Translations under genes and position numbers: made by a program | Shown: positions 8,699-17,535 of the stretch, one piece after another | Numbering within the stretch: position 1 is the stretch's first letter | How the letters are laid out: every line of letters begins with the position of its first letter | The notes under the pieces: generated by a model | Told to the model about the DNA's origin: nothing | The model's input: the letters and a program-made list of their open reading frames with translations, nothing else | The model's database searches: none | Assembly: GCA_035534235.1 (NCBI GenBank) | Contig: DATLSH010000057.1 | Coordinates: forward strand, 3,483 to 67,482 | Length of the DNA: 64,000 nucleotides | Source: Bog-473 sp035534235 | Lineage (GTDB): Bacteria > Actinomycetota > Acidimicrobiia > Acidimicrobiales > RAAP-2 | Direction of reading: 5' to 3'

Positions 8699-9368
8699 CC
8701 TGGCCCAACGGTTGGGCCACACCTTCAGCGACCCCACCCTGTTGGAGCACGCGCTGGCGCACCGGAGCTGGTGCGGCGAGCAAGGGGGGGGTGCACCTTC
8801 CAACGAGCGCCTCGAATTCCTGGGCGACGCCGTCCTCGGGCTGGTCGTGGCCCGCTACACCTTCGAGTGCTACCCGCACTTCCCCGAAGGCAAGCTGGCC
8901 AAGGTGCGGGCGGCCGTGGTGAACGCCCGCGTGCTGGCGCAGGTGGCGGAGCGGTTGGGGGTGGGGGACGAACTCCTCCTCGGTCGGGGCGAGGAGGCAT
9001 CGGGAGGCCGGTCCAAGGTCTCCCTCCTGGCCGACGCCCTTGAGGCCATTCTGGGCGCCATCTACCTCGATGCCGGCTGGGAGGCCGCCGAGCTCCTCAT
9101 CCTGCGCGAGCTGCGCGAGGCCATCGCCGACGCGGCCCGCGAGCCCGACGACTTCGATCACAAGAGCCGCCTGCAGGAGAAGGCCGTGCGCGACGGCGAC
9201 GGCACGCCCCGTTACGTGATCGTCGGCTCGGGCCCCGACCACGACCGCGTCTACGTGGCCGAGGTGCTGCTGGCCGGGACCGTGTGCGGCACCGGCGAGG
9301 GGCACTCCAGAAAGGAGGCGGAGCAGGAGGCGGCCCGCAAAGCATGGGAGGGACTCCACAGTGCCTGA
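8676..9368 (+). CDS. rnc: ribonuclease III
   Basis: A 230-residue RNase III, which processes rRNA precursors and other double-stranded RNA. The signature NERLEFLGDAVLG carries the catalytic Glu and Asp, with a second acidic site in DALEAILGAIYLDAGW and a C-terminal dsRNA-binding domain ending in SRKEAEQEAARKAWEGL. The start is uncertain: ATG 8676 or TTG 8685 inside the acpP end both fit; no in-frame start exists between the acpP stop and the conserved N-terminus. It overlaps mutM by 8 bases. Confidence 0.93.
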   Translation: MPSLRRGDLAQRLGHTFSDPTLLEHALAHRSWCGEQGGGAPSNERLEFLGDAVLGLVVARYTFECYPHFPEGKLAKVRAAVVNARVLAQVAERLGVGDELLLGRGEEASGGRSKVSLLADALEAILGAIYLDAGWEAAELLILRELREAIADAAREPDDFDHKSRLQEKAVRDGDGTPRYVIVGSGPDHDRVYVAEVLLAGTVCGTGEGHSRKEAEQEAARKAWEGLHSA

Positions 9369-10260
9369 ACTGCCCGAAGTCGAGACGCTGCGCCAGGATC
9401 TGGCCCGCGAGGTGGTGGGCAAGAAGATCAAGGCGGTGGCGGTGGCCAACGGGCGCTCGGTACGCCGCCACGCCTCGGCCAAGCACTTCCGTGTCCCGCT
9501 GGAGGGCCGTGTCATCAAGTCGATCGGTCGTCTGGGCAAGTACCTGCTGCTCACCCTGGACAGCGGCGACACCCTGGTGGTGCACCTCGGGATGAGCGGG
9601 CAGCTCCTGCGGGTCAAGTCGGTCAAGGACACCAAGCCCAAGCACACCCACGTGACCATCACCTTCACCCAGGGCGGTGAGCTGCGCTACGTCGACCCCC
9701 GCACCTTCGGCGAGATGTTCGTCTCCACGCCGCCGCTCAAGGCCGACGGCATGCCGCTCAGCCCGGTTTCGGGCACGGCGGGCGGTGACGGGACGGCCAT
9801 CCGCAAGGCCATTCCCGAGCTGGCCCACCTGGGTTTCGACCCCATTGAGGACATGATGAGCTGGGACCGCTTCGGCCTCCTGCTGCACCAGCACAAGGCC
9901 GGGATCAAGAGCATGCTCATGGACCAGAGCTTCACCGCCGGCATCGGCAACCTCTATTCCGACGAGATGCTCTACCAGGCCGGGCTGCGCTACGACCGCG
10001 CCTCGGACTCCCTGACGGCGACCGAGGTGCGGCGCCTCTACCGGGCCATCGTCGAGACGCTGGCCGACGCCATAAAGCACCGGGGCTCGTCGCTGGCCGA
10101 CGAGCAGTACCGCGACCTGTTCGGGGAGATCGGTGACTTCCAGGGCTCGCACCAGGTCTACGACCGCGAGGGCCAGGCCTGCCGGCGCTGCCGCAATACC
10201 ATCGTCCGGGTCAAGACGGGCGGCCGGTCCACCTTCTTCTGCGAGCATTGCCAGGTCTGA
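9361..10260 (+). CDS. mutM: formamidopyrimidine-DNA glycosylase
   Basis: A 299-residue Fpg/MutM, which excises 8-oxoguanine and formamidopyrimidines and nicks the strand. The catalytic N-terminus PELPEVETLR (Pro2, Glu3) follows the GTG start directly, the H2TH domain contains DQSFTAGIGNLYSDE, and the C-terminal zinc finger has the C-x2-C-x16-C-x2-C spacing (CRRC and CEHC). The rnc-mutM-smc order is typical of Actinobacteria and links it to the downstream chromosome genes. Confidence 0.96.
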   Translation: MPELPEVETLRQDLAREVVGKKIKAVAVANGRSVRRHASAKHFRVPLEGRVIKSIGRLGKYLLLTLDSGDTLVVHLGMSGQLLRVKSVKDTKPKHTHVTITFTQGGELRYVDPRTFGEMFVSTPPLKADGMPLSPVSGTAGGDGTAIRKAIPELAHLGFDPIEDMMSWDRFGLLLHQHKAGIKSMLMDQSFTAGIGNLYSDEMLYQAGLRYDRASDSLTATEVRRLYRAIVETLADAIKHRGSSLADEQYRDLFGEIGDFQGSHQVYDREGQACRRCRNTIVRVKTGGRSTFFCEHCQV

Positions 10261-10288
10261 ATCGCCCAGCCTGACCACTCTCTCCCGC

Positions 10289-10294
10289 TAGGGT
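10289..10294 (+). promoter_or_regulatory. -10 box TAGGGT, leaderless smc promoter
   Basis: TAGGGT is followed by 7 bases and GTG 10302. There is no Shine-Dalgarno sequence in the 41-base mutM-smc gap. Confidence 0.55.
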
Positions 10295-10301
10295 CGCCCG
10301 A

Positions 10302-13300
10302 GTGTTCCTGAAGTCGCTCAGCATGAAGGGGTTCAAGTCGTTCGCCGACCCCACCGTGCTGGAGTTCGAGCCGGGGATCACGGTAGTCGTCGGGCCCAAC
10401 GGGAGCGGCAAGTCCAACGTGGTCGACGCCGTCACGTGGGTGCTGGGCGCCCAGGGCCCGAGGTCGTTGCGCTCGGCCAAAATGGAGGACGTCATATTCG
10501 CCGGGACCTCCTCGCGCCCGGCTCTGGGACGGGCCGAGGTGTCGCTGACCATCGACAACGCCTCGGGCAAACTTCCCATCGACCTGGCCGAGGTGACCAT
10601 CACCCGGACGCTGTTCCGCTCCGGGGACAGCGAGTACGCCATCAACGGGGCGCCCTGTCGCCTGCTCGACATCTCCGAGCTCCTCTCCGACTCCGGTGTC
10701 GGCCGCCAGCAGCACATGATCATCGGCCAGGGCCAGCTCGACACCGTGCTCAACGCCCGGCCCGAGGACCGCCGCGCCATCATTGAGGAGGCGGCCGGCG
10801 TCCTCAAGCACCGGCGCCGCCGGGAGCGGGCCGAGCGCCGCCTGGCCGCCACGGCCGAGAACCTGGAGCGCCTGGGCGACCTGGTGCGCGAGGTACGCCG
10901 GCAGATCCGCCCGCTCGAGCGCCAGGCCGCCGCCGCCCGCTCGCACGACAACGTCGCCGGCGAGCTCCTGGCCATCCGCCGCTACCTGGCCGGTGCCGAG
11001 CTGGCCGAGCTGCAGACCCGGCACCGGGCGGCGGCCCAGAGCCTGACCGTCTGCCAAGAGGAGGAGCGCGCCCTGCACGAGGCGCTTGAGGCGCTCGACG
11101 CCGAGGCGTCCTCCACCACGGCCCAGCTGTCCTCGCGTCGGGAGGAGGACCTGGCCCGCTCCCTGGGCCGGGTGCAGGGCCTGGTGGAGCGGGCCCGTGG
11201 CACCACGGCCGTGCTGCGGGAGCGGGGGCGGGCGGTCGGGGTCGCCCTGGATGCCGCGGCCGACGTCGACGTGGTCTCCACCCTGGAGGCCGAAGCGGCG
11301 CGCCTGGCCGCCGAGATCGCCTCCGCCTCTCCGGAGGAGGACGCCGGCACGCCGGTCGGAGCCGCGCTGGACGCCGAGGAGGCCGAGCTGCGCCGGCGCT
11401 GGGCCTCCGTCCTGGGCGACGACGGGCCGGATGAGGCGCTCTCCAAGGCGGAGGCCCGGGGTGAGCTGGTGGCCCGGGCCGCCGAACGCGAGCGCCTGGA
11501 CCTGGCCGGGCTGGACGACCGGGTGGCCGCGCTGGAGCGGCGCGCCGCCGCCGCCGCCGTCCGGGCCGATCTGGTGGGCCGCGCTGCCACCGGCCTGGAG
11601 CAGACGGCGGCTGATCTCGGCGCCGAGCTACAGGCCCGCACGGCCGAGCTGCACGGCGCGGCGGGGCAGGTTGAGGCGGCCCAAGGGACGGCCGATCAGG
11701 CTGAACAGGATCGTCACCGCACTGCCGCCCGGGCGGAGGCACTGGAGCGGGCCCTGCGGGACCTCCACGGCGCCGGGGGCCGCGAGCTCCTGCGCGACGT
11801 GGACGGCGTGGTGGGGTCGCTGGTGGAGCTGGTCGACATCGACGAGGGGTGGGAGGCGGCCTTCGAGGCGGCGGCCGGAGCCGGCGTGGCGGCGGTGGTG
11901 GTCGACGGGCGGCGCTCGGCGCAGGCCGCCCTGGCCACCTTGCGCGCGCAGGGCGTCACGGGAGCCGTCCTGGCCCCCCGCGCCCCCCGCGCCGGCGCGG
12001 CCACGTCGGCCGCGGCTTCGGTCCCGGACGACCTGCCGGCGGGCAGCAGTGCACAGTCCGTGCGGCGGCACGTGCGGGCCCGCCACGGTGAGGCGATCGC
12101 TGAGTCGGTGCTCAATGCGCTGCTCGCCCGGGCTGTCCGGGTCGACGGGTGGGAGGAGGCCATCGATCTGTCCCTGGCCCGTGACGACCTGGTCGTCGTC
12201 ACCCCCGAGGGGGACCGGTTCGCAGCCACGGGCTGGCGGGTGAGCTCGGCCACCAGCGTGGTCACCGCCTCGGCCGTGGAGGAGGCCCAACGGCGGGCCG
12301 GGGAAGCCGCCGACGAGGCCGACGCAGCCGGAGCGCACCTGGCCGAGGCCCGGATCGTCCTGGCCCGGGCCCGCGACGCGCGGGCACTGGCCGAACGGGC
12401 GGTCGACCGCCACGGCTCGACCTGCTCCACCGCGGCGGCCGACGCCGAGCGGCTGGACGAAGAGCAGCGCCGCCTGGCCGAGGAACTGGACCAAGCCCGG
12501 TCCGACCGTGACGAAGCGGCCCGCCGGCTGGATGTCGAGCGGGCCGAGAGCGCGCGCCTGGCCCAGAGCCTGCCGGTGCTCAAGGAGGCCGTCGGGGCCG
12601 GGCACGAGCTGGCCGCCCGCCGCCGGGAGTTCGCCGACCGCCAGGCGGGGCTGGCCGAGCGCCGCCGGGTGCTGGCCGAGCGCCAGGCCGAGATCGAACG
12701 CCGTCTGCACGGTCATGCCGAGGAGCGGGCCACGGCCGCCGCCCGGCGCCAGCGCCTTGAGGCGGAGGGGTCGACCCTGTCCCGGCTGGAGGCGGTCGTC
12801 GAGGGCGAGCAAGCCCGCCTGGCCGGCATCTTCGACGCCCTGCGCCGGGACTACCAGGTCCAGATCGATGCCGTGCGGGCCGGAGGGGAGCGGCTGGAGC
12901 GGCTCCGCCAGGACCGGCAGGAGACCGAGCAACGGCTCGATGCGGTGCGCGCCCGCACCCGGGCCCTCGACCTGGAGTCGAACGAGGTGGCGCTGCGGGT
13001 CGAGACCCTGGACGAGCACATCGGCCGCGACCTGGGGGCGGTGCCCGAGGAGCTGGCGGGACTGCCCGCACCGGAGGTGCCCGAGGGCACCACGCTGCCC
13101 GCCCATGCGGCCGAGCTGGAGCGCAAGCTGGCGGCGCTGGGCCCGGTCAACCCGCTGGCCCTCGAGGAGCTCTCCTCCTTGGAGGAGCGCCACAAGGAGC
13201 TTGAGGTCCAGGTCGACGACGTCCGCGGGGCGCGGCGCGAGCTGCACGAGGTGGTGCGGACCCTCGACCACGAGATCCTGACCTCGTTCGCCGCCGCCGC

Positions 13301-13754
13301 CGCCGACGTGAACGAGCACTTCTCGGCCCTCGTCGCCATGCTCTTCCCCGGTGGCACCGGCCGCCTGGTGCTGACCGAGCCCGACGACCTCCTCAACACG
13401 GGCGTCGAGATAGAGGTGCGCCCGGCCGGTCGCAACGTCCGGCGGGTGTCACTGCTCTCCGGCGGCGAGCGCTCCATGGCCGCACTGGCCTTCCTCTTCG
13501 CCGTGTTCCGCAGCCGGCCCTCGCCCTTCTACATGATGGACGAGGTCGAGGCCGCGCTGGACGACGTGAACCTGCACCGGTTCCTCGGCCTGGTCCGCGA
13601 GTTCCGCGACGAGGCGCAGCTGCTCATCGTCAGCCACCAGAAGCGCACCATGGAGACGGGCGACGCCCTCTACGGCGTGACGATGGCGCCGGGCGGCTCC
13701 TCGCAGGTGGTGAGCCAGAAGGTCGAGAAGGAGAGGGAGCAGGAAATCGCGTGA
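10302..13754 (+). CDS. smc: chromosome segregation protein SMC
   Basis: A 1150-residue SMC, the condensin ATPase that organises and segregates the chromosome. The N-terminal Walker A VGPNGSGKSN is at about 30-40, two Ala/Glu/Arg-rich coiled-coil arms flank a hinge at about 500-620, and the C-terminal head has the ABC signature LSGGERSMAALAF (about 1050) and Walker B FYMMDEVEAALDD (about 1075). No scpA or scpB is adjacent, so the kleisin partners must lie elsewhere. The stop overlaps the ftsY start by 4 bases. Confidence 0.97.
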   Translation: MFLKSLSMKGFKSFADPTVLEFEPGITVVVGPNGSGKSNVVDAVTWVLGAQGPRSLRSAKMEDVIFAGTSSRPALGRAEVSLTIDNASGKLPIDLAEVTITRTLFRSGDSEYAINGAPCRLLDISELLSDSGVGRQQHMIIGQGQLDTVLNARPEDRRAIIEEAAGVLKHRRRRERAERRLAATAENLERLGDLVREVRRQIRPLERQAAAARSHDNVAGELLAIRRYLAGAELAELQTRHRAAAQSLTVCQEEERALHEALEALDAEASSTTAQLSSRREEDLARSLGRVQGLVERARGTTAVLRERGRAVGVALDAAADVDVVSTLEAEAARLAAEIASASPEEDAGTPVGAALDAEEAELRRRWASVLGDDGPDEALSKAEARGELVARAAERERLDLAGLDDRVAALERRAAAAAVRADLVGRAATGLEQTAADLGAELQARTAELHGAAGQVEAAQGTADQAEQDRHRTAARAEALERALRDLHGAGGRELLRDVDGVVGSLVELVDIDEGWEAAFEAAAGAGVAAVVVDGRRSAQAALATLRAQGVTGAVLAPRAPRAGAATSAAASVPDDLPAGSSAQSVRRHVRARHGEAIAESVLNALLARAVRVDGWEEAIDLSLARDDLVVVTPEGDRFAATGWRVSSATSVVTASAVEEAQRRAGEAADEADAAGAHLAEARIVLARARDARALAERAVDRHGSTCSTAAADAERLDEEQRRLAEELDQARSDRDEAARRLDVERAESARLAQSLPVLKEAVGAGHELAARRREFADRQAGLAERRRVLAERQAEIERRLHGHAEERATAAARRQRLEAEGSTLSRLEAVVEGEQARLAGIFDALRRDYQVQIDAVRAGGERLERLRQDRQETEQRLDAVRARTRALDLESNEVALRVETLDEHIGRDLGAVPEELAGLPAPEVPEGTTLPAHAAELERKLAALGPVNPLALEELSSLEERHKELEVQVDDVRGARRELHEVVRTLDHEILTSFAAAAADVNEHFSALVAMLFPGGTGRLVLTEPDDLLNTGVEIEVRPAGRNVRRVSLLSGGERSMAALAFLFAVFRSRPSPFYMMDEVEAALDDVNLHRFLGLVREFRDEAQLLIVSHQKRTMETGDALYGVTMAPGGSSQVVSQKVEKEREQEIA

Positions 13755-14776
13755 CCGCGCTGCTCATCGCCCTCGTGGTGGCGGTCGTTGTGGTCCTGGC
13801 CGCCGCGCTCTACCTGGTCGCCCGTTCCCGGCGGGCCGCCGAACCTCCCGAGGCGCCCGAGGCGCCCGAGCCGATCTACCGCAGCCGCCTGGGCAACGTC
13901 CGTGGGCTGTTCAGTGACGCCGTGTCGGCCCTGCGCACGGGGCGCATCGATGCCGCCACCTGGGAATCCCTGGAAGAGGCCCTGATCCGGGCCGATGTGG
14001 GGGTGGCCACCACCGACGCCCTGCTGACCGATCTGAGGAAGCGGGTGGCGGACAAGGAGATCGGCGGCGGGGACGATCTCCTGGCTGCCCTGGCCTCGGC
14101 CGTGCGCACCCTGCTCAAGACGTCGGGATCGCGTGCCCTGCGCTTCGACGGCGCTCCCGGTGCCACCGACGTCTGGCTGGTGGTCGGCGTCAACGGGGTG
14201 GGCAAGACCACCACCATCGGCAAGCTGGCCCGCCAGCAGTCGGCCGCCGGACATTCGGTGCTGCTGGCCGCCGGCGATACCTTCCGTGCCGCCGCTGCCG
14301 ACCAGCTCGCGCTGTGGGCCGAGCGCGCGGGGGCCGAGATCGTCCGGGGCGCCGAAGGGGGAGACCCCAGTGCCATCGTCTTCGACGCCGTCCAGCGCGC
14401 CGCCGCCCGCGGCAACGACCTGGTGCTGGCCGACACGGCCGGGCGCCTGCACACCAAGGTCAACCTGGTCGAGGAGCTCAAGAAGATCCGGCGGGTGGCC
14501 GATCGCGCACCGGGCCATGTCTCCGAGGTGCTCCTGGTCCTCGACGCCACCACCGGCCAGAACGCCCTCGCCCAGGCCCGTCAGTTCACCGAGGCGGTCG
14601 CCGTCACCGGGATCGTGCTGACCAAGCTCGACGGCACGGCCAAGGGGGGCATCGTGATCGCCGTGCAGCGCGAGCTCGGCCTCCCGGTGAAGCTGGTCGG
14701 CCTGGGAGAGGGGCCCGACGACCTGGTGGCGTTCGACCCCGACGAGTTCGTCGACGCCCTGCTCGGCCTGGACTGA
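13751..14776 (+). CDS. ftsY: signal recognition particle receptor FtsY
   Basis: A 341-residue SRP receptor GTPase. A hydrophobic N-terminal helix (about residues 3-24) and a short proline/glutamate linker replace the long acidic A domain of E. coli FtsY, so this form is probably membrane-anchored. The NG domain has G1 GVNGVGKTTT (about 145), DTAGR (about 226) and TKLDGTAKGG (about 290). GTG 13751 overlaps the smc stop. Its partner Ffh is the next gene, 34 bases on. Confidence 0.96.
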   Translation: MTALLIALVVAVVVVLAAALYLVARSRRAAEPPEAPEAPEPIYRSRLGNVRGLFSDAVSALRTGRIDAATWESLEEALIRADVGVATTDALLTDLRKRVADKEIGGGDDLLAALASAVRTLLKTSGSRALRFDGAPGATDVWLVVGVNGVGKTTTIGKLARQQSAAGHSVLLAAGDTFRAAAADQLALWAERAGAEIVRGAEGGDPSAIVFDAVQRAAARGNDLVLADTAGRLHTKVNLVEELKKIRRVADRAPGHVSEVLLVLDATTGQNALAQARQFTEAVAVTGIVLTKLDGTAKGGIVIAVQRELGLPVKLVGLGEGPDDLVAFDPDEFVDALLGLD

Positions 14777-14796
14777 GCCGGCGCGGGTCACCCCGC

Positions 14797-14802
14797 TAAC
14801 CT
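14797..14802 (+). promoter_or_regulatory. -10 box TAACCT, leaderless ffh promoter
   Basis: TAACCT is followed by 8 bases and ATG 14811, without a ribosome binding site. Confidence 0.6.
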
Positions 14803-14810
14803 GAGACCCC

Positions 14811-16346
14811 ATGTTCGATGCCCTCTCGGACCGCCTGGAGCGGATCTCGACCCGCCTGCGCGGCAAGGGGCGCATCAGCGACGCCGACCTGGACGGGGCG
14901 CTCGGGGAGATCCGCACCGCGCTGCTAGAGGCCGACGTCGAGCTGTCGGTGGCCCGCCGTTTCTGCGACGGCATCCGGCTGCGGGTCAGTGTCGAGGCGC
15001 TGTCGAGGAGCCTGACCCCGGGTCAGCAGGTCATCCGGGCGGTGCACGAGGAGCTGGTTGGCGTGCTGGGCGGCGAGAGCCTGAAGATCTCCTACGCCTC
15101 GCGCCCCCCCACCGTGGTGCTCATGGCCGGACTACAGGGCTCGGGCAAGACCACCGCCTCGGCCAAGCTGGCCCTGTGGTGGAAGCAGCAGGGGCGCAAC
15201 CCGCTGCTGGTCGGGGCCGACCTCCAGCGCCCCGCCGCGGTGGAGCAGCTGCGCATCCTCGGCCAGCAGGCCGGCGTCACCGTCTTCAGCGAGCCCAGCG
15301 ATCCGGTCAGCGCGGCCCGGGCCGGTCTGGAGGAGGCCCGCCGCCTCGGCAAGGACGTCTGCATCATCGATACGGCGGGGCGCCTCACCATTGACGCCGA
15401 TCTCATGGAGGAGATCCGGGGCATCTCCGCCGCCACGGAGCCGCACTACACGTTCCTGGTGATCGACGCCATGATCGGACAGGACGCCGTGGCGACGGCG
15501 CGGGCATTCCACGACGCGCTGGCCCTCGACGCGGTCGTCCTCTCCAAGCTCGACGGCGACGCCCGTGGCGGCGCCGCCCTGTCGGTCAAAGGGGTGGTGG
15601 GCAAGCCGATCGCCTTCGCCAGCACAGGCGAACGGCTGGGCGATTTCGACCTCTTCCATCCCGACCGCATGGCCGACCGCATCCTCGGCATGGGCGACAT
15701 GCTCAGCCTCATTGAGCAGGCCGACCGCACCATGGACCACGATGAGGTGGCCAAGGGCGCCGCCCGCCTCATGGCGGGGCACTTCACCCTGGCGGACTTC
15801 CTGGGGCAGCTGCGCCAGGTCAAGAAGATGGGCTCGCTGGGCGGGCTCATGAAGCTGATGCCGGGCATGTCCAAGGAGATGCGCCAGGCCGCCGGGCAGA
15901 TCGATGACGGCGAGGTGGCCAAGGTTGAAGCCATCGTCTGCTCCATGACGCCGGCCGAACGCGAGGACACCGCCCTGCTGGACGGCTCCCGGCGCAGTCG
16001 GGTGGCCCGGGGTTCGGGCACCACGGTTGCCGACGTCAACGCCCTGCTCAAGCAGTTCAAGGAGATGCAGAAGATGATGAAGGGGATGGTCTCGGGCAAC
16101 ATGCCCAACATCCCGGGCATGCCGAACCTGGGTGGCCTCCCGGGCCGGGCCGGGCGCAAGCTGGCTGCGCAGGCGGCCGGGGCCGGCGGGCCGGACTTCG
16201 ACATGCTCTCCCAGCTCATGGGCGATTCGGGGGAGCTGCCCGGCCTGCCCGCACCGGCGCCGGCCCGGGCGGTGGTCAGCGCCAACAAGGGGACCAAGAA
16301 GAAGAAGAAGAAGGGCGGCCGGGTCACCCCGCCGAAGGGCCGGTAG
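14811..16346 (+). CDS. ffh: signal recognition particle protein Ffh (SRP54)
   Basis: A 511-residue SRP54 GTPase, which binds signal sequences and 4.5S RNA and delivers ribosomes to FtsY. The NG domain carries GLQGSGKTT (about 105), DTAGR (about 185) and SKLDGDARGG; the methionine-rich M domain (from about 300) has the RNA-binding segment GSRRSRVARGSGTT (about 390) and the Met-rich FKEMQKMMKGM. The tail is extended by a glycine/proline linker and ends in a Lys-rich stretch, a common actinobacterial extension. The stop TAG lies inside a 9-bp tandem repeat. Confidence 0.96.
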   Translation: MFDALSDRLERISTRLRGKGRISDADLDGALGEIRTALLEADVELSVARRFCDGIRLRVSVEALSRSLTPGQQVIRAVHEELVGVLGGESLKISYASRPPTVVLMAGLQGSGKTTASAKLALWWKQQGRNPLLVGADLQRPAAVEQLRILGQQAGVTVFSEPSDPVSAARAGLEEARRLGKDVCIIDTAGRLTIDADLMEEIRGISAATEPHYTFLVIDAMIGQDAVATARAFHDALALDAVVLSKLDGDARGGAALSVKGVVGKPIAFASTGERLGDFDLFHPDRMADRILGMGDMLSLIEQADRTMDHDEVAKGAARLMAGHFTLADFLGQLRQVKKMGSLGGLMKLMPGMSKEMRQAAGQIDDGEVAKVEAIVCSMTPAEREDTALLDGSRRSRVARGSGTTVADVNALLKQFKEMQKMMKGMVSGNMPNIPGMPNLGGLPGRAGRKLAAQAAGAGGPDFDMLSQLMGDSGELPGLPAPAPARAVVSANKGTKKKKKKGGRVTPPKGR

Positions 16347-16370
16347 GGCCGGTAGGGCCGGTAGGGCCGG
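16337..16370 (+). repeat. tandem repeat of GGGCCGGTA, 3.8 copies
   Basis: Three perfect copies of the 9-base unit GGGCCGGTA (16337, 16346, 16355) and a partial fourth (GGGCCGG). The first copy contains the ffh stop codon; the rest lie in the 85-base gap before rpsP. Confidence 0.9.
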
Positions 16371-16394
16371 CATCTGCCAGAATGGACCCTCGAC

Positions 16395-16423
16395 GCACGG
16401 ATGGACGTGCAGATGATGGAGGA
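16395..16423 (+). promoter_or_regulatory. rpsP leader hairpin and Shine-Dalgarno
   Basis: GCACG (16395-16399) can pair with CGTGC (16406-16410) around a 6-base loop. A strong GGAGGA (16418-16423) follows, 8 bases before the GTG of rpsP. Unlike the leaderless genes around it, the S16 operon has a structured leader, possibly with CAGAAT (16377-16382) as its -10 element. Confidence 0.45.
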
Positions 16424-16431
16424 ATGGGTCT

Positions 16432-16716
16432 GTGGCAGTGAAACTCCGCCTGGTGCGGATGGGCAAGAAGAAGCAGCCGACCTACCGGGTCGTGGCCGCA
16501 GACAGCCGGGCACCGCGTGACGGCCGGTTTCTCGAGATCGTGGGCACCTATGCCCCCCGGGGGGCCTCCACCGCCGAGCCCGACGCGGTGATCAAGATCG
16601 ACAACGACAAGGCCGTGAAGTGGCTGGTCAACGGGGCCCAGCCGACCGAGCGGGTGGAGAAGCTTCTCAAGACGTCGGGCGCCTGGGAAGAGTTCACGGC
16701 GGCGAGGGCCAAGTGA
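16432..16716 (+). CDS. rpsP: 30S ribosomal protein S16
   Basis: A 94-residue S16, needed for 30S assembly. MAVKLRLVRMGKKKQPTYRV, DSRAPRDGRFLEIVGTY and the PTERVEKLL C-terminal block are canonical. It starts the rpsP-khpA-rimM-trmD-rplS operon. The GTG start is set by the GGAGGA ribosome binding site. Its stop shares bases with the khpA start (GTGA). Confidence 0.97.
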   Translation: MAVKLRLVRMGKKKQPTYRVVAADSRAPRDGRFLEIVGTYAPRGASTAEPDAVIKIDNDKAVKWLVNGAQPTERVEKLLKTSGAWEEFTAARAK

Positions 16717-17063
16717 CCGATCTTTACGAGGCCGGCGACATCAACCAGTCCGAGGGCGGTCACCAGGACGTGAATGACTACGACGAGGTTGACGAGGTCG
16801 ACGAGGCCCCGGCGATCGATGGTGGCACGTCGCTGGCCGTCCTCGACTACCTGGCCCGCTCGCTGTCCAACGACCCCGATTCGGTGGTGATCGAGACCGA
16901 GGAGCGCCGGGGAGGGCTGCGGTTGAGCCTGCATGTCGCCCCTGACGACATGGGACGGGTGATCGGGCGCCGGGGCCGCACCGCTCAGGCCATCCGCACC
17001 CTGGTCAACGTGGCCGGCGCCAAGGACGGCGTGCAGGCCAGCGTGGACATCGTCGACGACTAG
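16713..17063 (+). CDS. khpA: KH-domain RNA-binding protein (KhpA family) with acidic N-terminal extension
   Basis: A 116-residue KhpA/YlqC protein. The KH domain occupies the C-terminal 75 residues with the GxxG loop in GRVIGRRGRTAQAIRTLV. Family members are usually about 75-80 residues; here an extra N-terminal segment of about 35 residues is strongly acidic (runs such as DEVDEVDEAP). KhpA binds RNA, often with KhpB, and the S16-KhpA-RimM-TrmD position points to ribosome biogenesis. GTG 16713 overlaps the rpsP stop. Confidence 0.9.
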   Translation: MTDLYEAGDINQSEGGHQDVNDYDEVDEVDEAPAIDGGTSLAVLDYLARSLSNDPDSVVIETEERRGGLRLSLHVAPDDMGRVIGRRGRTAQAIRTLVNVAGAKDGVQASVDIVDD

Positions 17064-17073
17064 GACGACTGAC

Positions 17074-17535
17074 CTGCTCAAGATCGGGCGGGTCACCAAG
17101 GCCCACGGCCTGCGGGGAGAGGTCGTCGTCCAGTTGTGGACCGACCTGACCGAGCGCCTCCACCCGGGCTCCGTCCTGACCACGCCGCGGGGCACGCTCA
17201 CGGTGGAGTCGGCCAAGCCGTTCGGGGACCGATGGATCGTGCAATTCGAAGGCATCGTCGACCGGTCGCAGGCCGAGCGCATGCGGGGCATTGAGCTGGA
17301 AGCCGAGGCCGTCGAGATCCCCGGGAAGCTGTGGGTGCACGAGTTGGTCGGTGCCACCGTCCGTGACGTCGAAGGGACCGAGCTGGGGACGGTGCGCGCG
17401 GTGGAGGCCAACCCGGCCAGCGACCTGCTGGTGCTCCAGACCGGCGGATTGATCCCGTTGTGCTTCGTGACCGAGAGCGACCCAACGGCGGGGACCATTG
17501 TGGTCGACATTCCCGACGGCCTGTTGGACCCATGA
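17074..17535 (+). CDS. rimM: ribosome maturation factor RimM, apparent CTG start
   Basis: RimM binds S19 and assists 30S head maturation. The family N-terminus LLKIGRVTKAHGLRGEVVV is fully present, then the PRC-barrel part WVHELVGATVRDVEGTELGTV. No ATG, GTG or TTG occurs in frame upstream of the conserved block; the first of those is TTG 17134, which would delete the RimM core motif. CTG 17074 has AGGA 8 bases before it (overlapping the khpA stop) and gives a 153-residue protein, so I take it as a rare CTG start. The stop overlaps the trmD ATG. Confidence 0.9.
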   Translation: MLKIGRVTKAHGLRGEVVVQLWTDLTERLHPGSVLTTPRGTLTVESAKPFGDRWIVQFEGIVDRSQAERMRGIELEAEAVEIPGKLWVHELVGATVRDVEGTELGTVRAVEANPASDLLVLQTGGLIPLCFVTESDPTAGTIVVDIPDGLLDP

